A stretch of DNA of 64,000 nt from Wuchereria bancrofti (lineage: Eukaryota; Nematoda; Chromadorea; Rhabditida; Onchocercidae). Location of the stretch: assembly GCA_005281725.1 (NCBI GenBank), contig SSBO01000012.1, positions 6,823,177 through 6,887,176 on the forward strand, given 5' to 3'. Below, in pieces: positions 22,734-34,700 of this stretch (the first letter of the stretch is position 1; every line of letters starts with the position of its first letter). The notes beneath the pieces were generated by a model that did no database searches, was not told the origin of the DNA, and was given only the letters and a program-made list of their open reading frames with translations. The position numbers and the translations under genes are program-made.

Positions 22734-25700
22734 TTAAGCATGCAATTTGCAATATGGTGCTCCATTCTTGGCATAAAAACTCTCTCCTTCTAAGTTCACA
22801 TTGCAGCTCTGAAGTGAATTAAATTTGAGAACAATAGATTAAGCATGTACCTAACATATGAATATTGCTTTTCTATATCTTTGATTCTTTTTGGTCAGAT
22901 TATTTTTGTCATTTTTAAAATTCAGAACTTCTGTATTTCTTCAATAAAACTATGTAACGTGATAAATTTACCGTGCAGTTAAAGCAGGTTGAATGGAATG
23001 CAGCTCCAAGTGCTTCCACCCATCTATCACCAGCTTCTATCGGGTAATGACACGACACGCACTTAGTTGTGAATAATGTATTCCAGTCTAGAATCCAGAG
23101 TCGTTTTTTATCTCAAATTGACATTTGAGAGAATATTAAATCGACGCTCAGCTGTTTTATGAAGATTTAAGAAGTCGAAATACATAAACAAGTAGCAATT
23201 ACTGAAAAAAATGTGACGAGCTTGCCTGTTTCGCAATACGGCTGTCCTTGTTCGAGGAAAAATGCAGAATTTCCAAATGGATTGTGACAGTACGTGCAAG
23301 CAAAGCAGTGCGGATGCCATTGTTTCTGGAGTGCATTGAGACAGTCCTATAAAAAGAAAGTAGATGGATAGTTATTTAATTATTACCACGACTTTTGGAA
23401 TTATTAATTGGCAGCTTAGACAACGATTTCCTATCATGAAAGCATCGGCTTTTTCCTGTGTTTAGGAAAACCATAAAAGTACTGGTTATGTTTGACGGTA
23501 TCGGCCTCACGCTGCATATTTCTTTAAACAGTTTAAGAGACTAACAGCAGTTATTGGTTGATTGCATTTGGCACAGCGTGGAGCAATTTCAGTCTCGAAG
23601 CAACGCTCGCAATATTTATGTCCCTTTTCTTCTACAAAACCAATATCCAACAGTTTGCGACCACATAGTTTGTTAGAACATACAAAATGATCTGGACAGT
23701 ATGCTAATCCATTAGCTAAGACGTATGCATCCCTGCAAAGCAACGCCAATTCCAAATTGTCAGATTTTTGAAAGCCGATCTAATTGAACAAACTTTCGTT
23801 ACCCTTCGTCGTCATCGCTAATATACAATAATATCAATATCTTTGCATTAATTCAGGATTACTTCGAGACCTTATGCATTTCTTGTTGATCAACTTTTTG
23901 ACTGGAATTGCTTATGGAAACGTTTGTTTCGTAATAGCAAGAGAGAAATTACATATACCTTATTTCTTGTTTGCAGTCTTCGCAGCAAGACACACGATTA
24001 CTTTGAGCGTGAAGTATACCTCGACCTTCTGCCAATTCATTTTGCGGTTCATCTACATTTGATGGTTTGTTATACGAATTCCTGTTGACTGCAAGATTTC
24101 ACAACTCTAATTTTAGAGAGACAAACGGAAGAACAGCTCGTTTTTAAGCCGAAAAGTTGAAAACTTCGATTGAAGGAAGTGAAAATTTATGGAAGCGAGT
24201 TATGATTGTCAGTATATGTGGAACCACAGATAATTGAGTGTGTTATAGAAATGGAATTACAAGAACTGGAATTTGGATGTAAATTGTCATTTGCATCATT
24301 GCAATAAGCAATATTGTGGAAATAGAAAAATGCGTTACACTGAAACGTAAAAAATGAAGAAAATAATAGGAAAAATAGAAAACAGTGACTATAAGAACTA
24401 GTTATCAGATTCCTTAATTGGATTTATTGTGGTTCATGTCCATAAACTAATGCTGATCAACGGCGTGTCGTTTGCGATACTTTTCGATGTTACTATATTA
24501 CTGTAACACCATAAACATTATTACCCATCGTAGAGCTCTTGATATGACGAATATTTGCACTAAGAAATACGAAAATATTTTATACTGAACAACATACTCC
24601 TCATATCAATTTACTTATAAAAATCTAGATTTTTCTGAACGTTAATTATACGATTGTTAGTAGTATTAAATTAGTAAAGCAATCAGAAAATAGCACATAC
24701 CTGCATGCATATTTGTTTCACAACTTTTCAAGATTTTTGTTTCATTTATGACGTGTTACTATCTATTACTATCATAATGTACGATATTTAATTTGTTCTA
24801 AACCAGTGTTGCTACTAGTTTCCAAAAATTTCGTGGATATGATTAATATCGGTAGCAGGTTTGTAGTAATACTACCTATCCACTGAAGTAAAAATGAATA
24901 TCAACTCGTTTACATTGTAATAAAATTATTGAAGTGAAAAAGTGATGAAGGAAAAAGGGACGTAAAAGAGCACCGAGGAATGACATAGCAACACACATCT
25001 TCATTCCCATGCTGTTTCGTGGAGTGCTTCAAGAATTAGACCTGATGCTTTACGACACGCAAATAATTTTCACCATAAAAAAAACATCACCATCTTGACA
25101 ATTGTTCAATTGATTTCCCATTATTTTTATTACTTTACTTGTATCCAGATATCTTCCATTTTCCTGTTGTTGCTGGTAAGAGCCATTTCTGTCTATCAAT
25201 TTGTCTTCCATGCTAGAGCACCGTAGTACTATGTAAAATGACAATTTTGTTGATTACCTAACATAAATAATTGAATTTTCTTTTGAAAAGTTTGTTGAAA
25301 ATACAAAATTTCTAGAATTAGCTTTCATAAAATCTCCAAAGCTTTATTTTATAAGTGTTCCAGAAAAATTCCATTAAAGCATGAAGTCTCTACATACTTG
25401 TCAAGATTTTGGAGGAAATCTATAGCGTTTTTAAGCATATATGAAAGTCCCTTCTCCGGATCACATAATTCCAGCTGATATCGAGCAATACTTTCAGTAA
25501 CAATCTGTTTGCCACTTTCTTCAACAAGATCCGAAGCCATGGATTTTCTTTGTCTTTCCTCGACCTTTTCCGTACTCCTTCTCACTACCTTTCGGCCCTC
25601 ATTGTGAATATCAAACAAATTCCATTTTCCGCATATTGTCATTCTATTTCCTTTAACTATCTTATTTATCTCATTGTCTCCCACAGTAATATCTTGAGGA

Positions 25701-28700
25701 AACCAAGCTCCCTGATCATAAGGCATAAAGTTTTCTTCCACTTCAGTAGCTGTATTCTTTTCACTTGTACTTAAGTCGATATTCCCAATTTTATCGCATT
25801 GACTTGTATGGTTCGGTGATTCTGTTCCATTAGGGGACGTCTGACTATCATGTACTTCCTTGATGGGAAGACTTCCCATTTTCACATTACTGCTATTGTG
25901 TACTGTTTCTATATCAACATCGAGATTTTGCTCCTTCTTTTGGTGTCTCTTTCTTCTGTATTCTCGCGTTCCCAAATTTTGTGTGTTGTAATCAGTGTTC
26001 TGAGGGGTCCTAAGCAAACCTTTCTTCTTCTGAATATGTTGTTGCTTTTGTTGGTGTTCTTCGATATTATTCGTTGAACAATCATCACAGCCACAATCAC
26101 AGCTACAAATTCTGCTATTTAAAGCTCCTACATTAGTCGTGCCCTTTACCTCTACTTTGTGCTTTTCTTCCATATAATAGTTCAATCCATTTGAAAAACA
26201 CTTTTGTTGCTTCATATGTCCTAGATAGTTCGGATTTCGGCAAAGTGTATCACATGGCATCAGATGGTATCTGCATTGCATGCTAAAATTACTTCCAGCG
26301 ATTCCGTTTCTTCCCTGGGGATTAAGACAATTTTTTTGTTCACCTCTTAACAAGTACTGTTTCGGACTTGGCAATTTTAGCCGCCTATCCTCATTTCCCC
26401 TGATAAATTTTGACAAAGGAAAGGACAATTCATAGTGTTCTAGTTTGTTAGAGGTCGAGTCGTTAGAAGCAGTAGCAATCAAATGGCTGCATTGCCAATA
26501 TTTCATAATTTTATGGGATGCTGGAGGCCAGTGATGTTTGCATGGAAGCCGACGTGGCGACGTCACTTTCTGAACTTCAAGCGGTAAAGACCGTATACGA
26601 CTTAACAACATTCGCGAAGGTTGGTGGGATTGTTGACCGGACACGTTACCTGCGTGAAGACAAGATGACATACTACATAAGGAACGTTTGACAAGTTTAC
26701 GAAGCAAAATTTGACATGAATAACTGCGATTGAAATTAAGTCTCAAACATTTGTATAAGCAAAACCCGAATTCACATAAAAACAGTATGTTACTTTGTTA
26801 TACAATTATTAGATTTAATTCGTAGCAGTGTACTATCTGTGAAGCCAAGGAAACATGATTTCCATTTTTACGTAAATTTTTTGGTATTAAAAGCTAAATT
26901 AAGATCTAATTGGTGAATTTGTAATCTTCAATTTGTTTTCCAATTTCATTTTGATTGGCACTTTTTGGCCACCACTCAATCGTCTATTCTCAGCTGATTA
27001 AGTTCCTGTTGTATATACAGCTTCGGTAATATCATTTACCTGAACTCATTGACGAACTGTAAATTTCCTTCCTCAGTTCATTTAATTCGTGGCCATACTG
27101 AGTAGCCGCTGGTGGCACACCTCGATTGCTAGGACTGAAACCTTATTTTAAGTTATGCCTATTTTAACATAATAGAGATTAAGTTTAAACAAAGATGCAT
27201 CTAAAAAAATGTCTATTATGACTCAGCGAAAATGTAATTATACTTTTTTTTTGTTTTTGCATTTATTATTATTAAAAATTGGATAGTGCAAGACATGGTT
27301 CCACATTTGGTTTTAACGCAATGATTTCCTTTTATACCAGAGAAACAAACAAATGGCTAGTACATCTGACTTGGTAATTACTAATTATATATATATATAT
27401 ATATATACTCTAGACTTGATTTATGCGCTAGCGCGGATTACATACCTTGTAATATCCTTACCAATCAATCAATTAATCACTCAAGAATTCAAACATCTGT
27501 TTTTAGAGTTGTCTTAGCTTGAATAAAATTCATGTTATACAATTTTTTTGGTGCAAATTATACAAAAGACTTGATTTTAAGAAGAAATCTGAAAGCGATA
27601 AATAATGAAAACATTGACCGAAACTATTTGTACGCCACCGTTGGATTTCATCTTCAAACCAGTGAATATGGAATTGTTAATTATTTAAAAGAAAAAAGTA
27701 GAAATAAAAGTTGAGAACTTAGTTCTATTTTCTAAATGCCTTTTAGCAGATTGTTGATGTTTTTGTCATTTACAATTATTTGATCATATAATAATAAATT
27801 CGAGTGGATTTCAAAGCTGACGAAATGTCGTCAATGGCAACGGCTAAACTGTCTAGTTTTATCCACCCGAAACCAAATAATTCTATTTTTTCTGGAGAGG
27901 TAAACCAAGTTATTATAAAGAAGATCTTGGGTGGAAGATGTAAAATTCGCATAGTTTGAAACTAAACGGCACTGCTGCCATCATTAAAACGGATATTCTT
28001 TTCTTCAATTGTAAGCAAACCTGACAAAGACAAAAGGTTTGGATTTGACAAAACGCGTCTTTCAAGATAAAAAAAAATGCAGAAAAATTAAATTTGAACA
28101 ATTTGTTCAGCACCTGATGGGACTTTGTGTTTTCCACGGTGTTGGACTGATTGAAATTGACTGCCGAGTCGTAACTTCTGGATGATACGGAGTTAGCAAA
28201 GTATTTTTGTCAAAAGTTGGAACCATTTTAGACCTCTCCCTGAAAAAGAAAAACCTAAAACAGTTCATTATTTCATAGGATTCAAAAAATTAGTCATGAA
28301 AATTTGATTTCTTCTGTTTTGTTTCTGCTTTCCTCGCTGTATTTGCATTCTATTAGCCAATTTAGTCAAGCAAAGCTGAGTAGCTTGGAATTCGTTCGAG
28401 GTAATCTCATACTGTCACATTATCGTATCAACATATAACACCAGTGCTATCATCATTGCTAACCACTATGGATGTTTTTGTTACTCAGGATTAAAGACAT
28501 TCTTTGTACACACTAGATGTTTTGTGCCAAATTTTGGAATCTGTTTTTGTGAGATCCTGATCCAGAACCACAATGTATTTTTGTAGTAAGAAAATAATGA
28601 AGGAACAATAACAGAAGAGCGGGTAAAACGAACAAGAAGTGAAAAAATGGAAGAGAGAAAAAAATATCTCCGATATTTTTTCGCTGCGCACCAAACCTTT

Positions 28701-31700
28701 TTTTGACGAAAAATTATTTTAGAGTTCCACATTAGAACTGATCGATTACAATAGAATCTATTACTATCGAAGGGTAACAAAATTAACATACGCAACAGAC
28801 CAATGGATCTCGTCACGTCTTGCAACTCCACCGCTTCCTCTAAGCTGATGACCATGGATGTCACAGTAAAACTTGTCGTTGATAAAATGATATCCTTGAT
28901 TCTTCAGCGAGCTGCCGCATGTCGAACATTGGAAGCAGTCACTGTGTAGTGTACGATCAAACGCTCTACACGTTACTCCTCTAAAATGTTCAGATTTTGA
29001 AATATATTCCCAAATAACGGTGATTGAAGTCATGATACCTCTTACTGTTATTTAGGTACTACTTTCATTTAGAAATTAGCAGTTAGTACAAGGACAAGGA
29101 TAGTGTAGCAAATTATATATATAGTTAACTCAGCTCCGTCTATCATACCTTATAAAAAGTCCTACCGCTTTCAGATGCTTACGGCAGGATTTATTTCGGA
29201 TAAGGAACCGATTTAGAGTAACGAGTTATAAATCATAACTAAATGAAAAATAAAACTATGCAATTTCTTGTAATTGAGTAGTTTTTTACAACTGGAAATT
29301 TTTATCCATCAAAATTTTTAATGAAAAAATTTTCTTGCAAACTCTGTCGGCAAGTAGGCCGAAAGTATTAATACAGTAACTAAAGAAAGAGATTGTTTAT
29401 AGTGTATAAAGGATCTTATTGTTAATAAAGAGACAAAGGGAGGGCGCTAACAAAGGAGTCAACCTAACAGGCAGTACAAAAATGAGAAAGGAGCAACCAG
29501 ATAATAAAAGAGCGAATTAACGATGTGGATTTGATCTCAGCAAAGAGGCGCTCTCAGCGGTATAAACAGAGCAATTTCTCATTATGGATATTACATTGAG
29601 TCGACGGGTTGGGGGACAGTGGTGTTAGGGCGCGCTTAGGTCGCATTAGAGGAAAACGGTTAGGAAGACGAGTAATAGGGATTCACTCTTAGGACACGAA
29701 TAGGACGACGCGTTCACAGGATATTTTAACTGATATACGGATAATCGTTCGTTACTAACGGCGACAAACAAGAAAAGGTTTAATTACCCAGGTTTGAGAT
29801 TAAACGACGTGAATTCGACGAAGAGAAATTCAACGGGTGGAGAAATACAACTGCAAGAACAATATTCTTGCAATAAACGACGACAAGCAAACGATCAAAC
29901 CAACGACAGTTACGACACTCAACGACAATCCAAGGATTAAGAAGAAAGTAGGGACAATTAAATAAACAGATAATCGTCCCTTAAAAAAGGTGGAAATTAT
30001 ATTTTTTTCCTACAAATCCAAACATAAATTACAGAATTTTTTGAAACATGATTCTATCGGCGCAATAAACTTTGCTTAATTCTTAGCATATTTAAGTTTT
30101 TCTATTTTAATGCTGTTTTCTATTTTAATTGGAAGAGGATGGTGGGAGAACATGAGGGTCACAACTTCCTTAATGTATTCAATACATTTAAAAAATCTTT
30201 TCATATCAGTTTCATTCGTGCGTCAAATAGGTTAAGCGGGATGAAATGACAAGACTTGCAGAAATGACTTCATTCCCATATGCAACTTAATTCAGATGGA
30301 TTTTTAATTGCCAATTTGCTCCCTCGTTTATAAATGCCACAATCATTTAATGATATGGTAAAGTATTAATGCTGAGAATCAGCACTCTAAATAAAGTCGA
30401 AAAATTGCAGTAGATGAAGAAATACAATGTTGAAAATCTCCAGCTATCGTGATAGTATTTTGAGTTTATTTTAGGTTATCCGGAGTCAGCAAAAATTAGA
30501 GTAATAATTACACAGAGGCACCTCCTGTTGCTGCATCCCCAGTGAGGTTGTATTCTCAGAGGTGTGAAAATCACTTTTCAGAATACGACCTCACTGGAGG
30601 AAAATTGAAGTCCTTATTTCTCTCCACAATTTCTCTTCCAATACAACATTAAAATGCGGCCATTAAAAAAAAAAGAAACTTGAGTGTGCTAACGTAATCA
30701 GACATAACCTGATAACAATGTGCGATTAAGTAATCAGACATAACCTGATAACAATGTGCGATTTTTTATCACACCGATAGAATTATATTTCTAAAGCGGT
30801 AATTCCGTAATTTATGCTTGGATTTGCAAGAAAAATTTCCATTAAAAATTTTTGAAAACTAAAGTTTTTCAGCAAAATCGGAACATATTCAGATTTTCTG
30901 CACTAGAATTAATGTCACAAACCCAAATGAAAATTGTAGAAGAAACGTACTTTATATTGCGTCCACAAATAAAACACATCGGTACTTCGGAAATATTCTT
31001 CAATTTCGGTGGAGTTGTTTCTGGAAGTAAGTTAAATTCAGTATAAAGTTCTTTGCTGCTGTATAACATTATAATACCTGACTCAACCGTTTAAGGCACA
31101 TGAAAATTTCAAAAGCTTAACTGAAAAGAAATAAAAAATCAAAGCTCTGAAAGTATACCATAACCAGCTTCATTCGGCCTAACTGGTATCATTTGCTCTC
31201 CATTTTCTTTAGAACGCTCGCATTCTTGGATAAGGCGAAGCGTCTCAGACCGTAAATACGACGGAACTTCCTTTTGTTTAGTCAAGTTTGGGCTGAAATA
31301 TTTTCACTTATGAATAATAATTTGATAATGAAGTCTTGAATGCTATTCTGCTTGATGAAAAGAATTCAGTTGATCTTAGTTGAGGGAAGCTTTTGATAAA
31401 TTGAACTTAGAAATTTTGCGGTCCAACGCATTTAAATGCTAGCGTTTCATTCGGTGACAAGGCTAATTATGCATACTTCTGGTCCGTTCGTAATGCAAAA
31501 ACCAATTTTAATTGATAACAACAAACTATACATAGCAGTTATGTGTTGCAACGAAAAAAATAGGTCAGTTATTGCAACATATGGGTCAGAATCATGATGT
31601 CCGTGATGGACACAGTTCGTTTAAGTCATTCGGTTCCACTTCTCTGCAGGTGTGAGCTAAATTTTAGTTTGATTTACAAACAAATCAAATTTTTAATACA

Positions 31701-34700
31701 TGTAAGTTGGCTGTCTTTCATGTTAAGATCAAAAATTGTTGATTACTTTAATTAAAGCTTACTCAGTTCCAAATAATCCACCTGTTTGCTGAAGATATTG
31801 TTCAGCAGCCGTTTGCGGCGAATAAAGAGGCATAGGTGAATTGTACTGTAAATGTTTCACTTCCTGATGATCACCGAGTGGTTGAGCTGCAACATTAAAA
31901 CCCGGAATTGCAATTGATTCCTGAAAAAATCATATTTGGCAAATGGCGAACAATCCGTCAAAACAATTTTATTCAGCAATGTGTAACTGATTACTTCATT
32001 TGAATTAACAGTATCTTTGGTTTCAAATCTAGAAAAACTACTCTTTTATACTTCAAAATAGCCATATTGGAAAAGCTACATGTAGAAGAAAGTGTAAATC
32101 GTCTAGAAATTAAAGGGAAGAATAGAAATAAGAAATAAAAAAGAAACGATCAACAAAACTATTTAGTTCCTCTGTGCTGCTGAAAATTATGGGACAGGAA
32201 ATGGGCAGAGGCTGCATTTTCCAAAATTGAAATCCCATGTACATCAGGATTGAATCACTGACTAGTGTAACTTAAAAATCCTAAAGAGTAAAATGGTAAA
32301 TTTAAATCTAAATTAAAAATGAAGTAATGCCATAATCAATCTCAGTACAAATTTGGTCAGGAAAAATGGCTAATGCGGTCGTGTCTTTTTTCTGAAATAT
32401 ATTAAAAAAAACAACGTGTGTATTTGAAATGAATTCCAGCTATGTTTTCGTGTGGGTAGTGTTAATGCAGTAAATATGCTGTTAGCACAATCACTTCCCA
32501 ATATAAATCCATTAATCAAGTAAGACAGGATTTTTTGAGCAGTGGCTCAGCTGAGCTATTTCAGCCTGCTGACAAGATGCAAAAAAATAGCCAAAGAAAC
32601 TCTGGCGCTTTAAAATGCAGATTGGAACCCAACTTAAATTATGGCTTTCTTCATTATACGGTGCCACTGATTGTTGTGAATTTTTGGAGCGGGAATCTAA
32701 CAAAGATGAGAAATTAATAAGTTGGAACTAGAATGGAAATGCACCAGTCTAGAAAGCTATTTGGACCAACTGAAATTTGTGAGCAAACTGCGAACAAATG
32801 CAATCGGAACTGGAAAAACGCAAATATGTCAAATAGTCACAAGAAGGGAAAGGAGATACTTTATTCTGACTATCGCGTGTATTTCGAGATGCGTCAGCCT
32901 TGCTGTAAACAGTTTATAGGCAATTTCAGATCGGTGGAGAATGCTGTCTACAGTTCTCAGATTATAAATTTGCCCACTTAATATTGGTATCTAGTTGTCT
33001 CTTATAAATCATCATGTTCCTCAGCTATGCAGAATTTTGATTTTAAGAAATTCAGCTAAATCAACATCGTACTGGAGAATTCTCAGCAAAAACTTCTTAA
33101 AAACTTTGAAGAATTTCAAAAAATTAGGTTTGACTAATCTTTATTCTATTGGTTGGTACTTCATTCACATGCTTAACTGATTAATTAATCAATGAATAAG
33201 TGATTGAGTCTCAAATTAGTGGACAATTAAAAGCGAACGGAAAAATAACGTCAAACTAAAAACAGTTGAAATTTCCCATTTTCAATTTCTAAGCATCTGA
33301 TTAAGAAAGAAGAGGTGTCGGTCTATTGTTTCACGTGTTTGGAAAGGGAACAAATTTATTGCATCAAATGCCATAAGGAAAAATGTGATTGGAAATTAGG
33401 ATAAGATCATGATTATCAATAAATATTTGAAACTAAATTTGCACCTTAATTGATTTGAAACGTTCTTTGTAATGTAATCATTTCTGGTCTCCTTCTATTC
33501 AAAAATTTTAAAAAGTGCATAAAAATTTTCACTGAAACTCGAGCAGTTGAAAATATTCTGAAGTGTAATGCGAATGAAATGGAATAAAAGAAAGGTGGAA
33601 ATTAAATTTTGATGAAATACACTTTTAAATCGACTTAGCAAATTTTGTTGCTTCAAGCTATCACATAACTCTGTATCGTTTATACTTTGTTCATCATGAT
33701 ATTTCAAGACAAAGTTTTGTTATCTCGAAAGTTTCACCATATATTACATACCTCACTTTCATAATCCTTATTTCAAAGAAGAGGAAAACGGAAGAAGAAA
33801 CTTGCTAATTTGACTAGATTTTTCTAATTCAATCAAAGTGAGCAAAAATTACCGGATTTTGGTGTTCCAAAGAAACTTTTAAAGAGACAATCGGAGGCTC
33901 CATTTTTTCTGCATTGGTCGAAGCAACACTGAATACAGAATGTTGAAATTTGTTATATTCTGTGTTTTCGGTTACCGACGGTTGCCAAATTCGATGAGTT
34001 ATGTTGCCTCCTATCCTAAAATTGTCTATTTTTGTTACAATCGAATGTTTGAACAGTTTTTTCAGGACTGAATTGCATTGATCTTAGCAGAAATAATAAA
34101 AGGGGAAATTTACCAGGGTTTAGGTGTACAGGCAAGTTGATACATAAGAAGAATTAAACTGAAATGTTCGAATAGAACGAGCGCAAAGGATGCCTTTTAG
34201 TTGAACTGAACGAAAATTTTTCAAAATTAGGGCAATGCATGTGTAGCTCACTTTGACATTTGCCATGTGTGCAATTTTGAAAAATTTCCTCGAAAATAAT
34301 GACACACGTTCAAATAAATTTTAACAATTTCTTATCAAAACATGAAACGCGCTGATACTTCCTCTGTTCTGCCGTTTTGCCGCAATTACTGTTAAAATTA
34401 TTTCGTATACTTCTTATGAATAGTAAATGAAAATCAAAGATACTTCGCGTTATTCTATAAATCAGCACAACCTCGAAATCTCGACTTAATTCAAAAATGG
34501 AGAAACTAGTCTTCCCTGTTAACTGATCAACATGAAAGATTTCAACTCCCTAAATTGGACTGAAAGATCGGTAGTGGTTCAAACGTTGCTTATTAATACC
34601 CTAATGAAAAACATGAATATAAAATTACATGATAATAAAGGCTGTTGCCACTATTACTGCCAATGTTTTTACTGATTAATTAATTTGATCACTTACCTAT

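Noticed and set aside
25550..26100. Open frames on the plus strand and in a second minus frame over 25.5-26.1 kb
   Set aside because: They are shadows of the 465-codon minus-strand frame and have no splice or start context of their own.
32535..32981. Open frames of 60-82 codons on both strands
   Set aside because: They fall in an ALP/Enigma intron, overlap each other in different frames, and have no recognisable domain or consistent splice sites.
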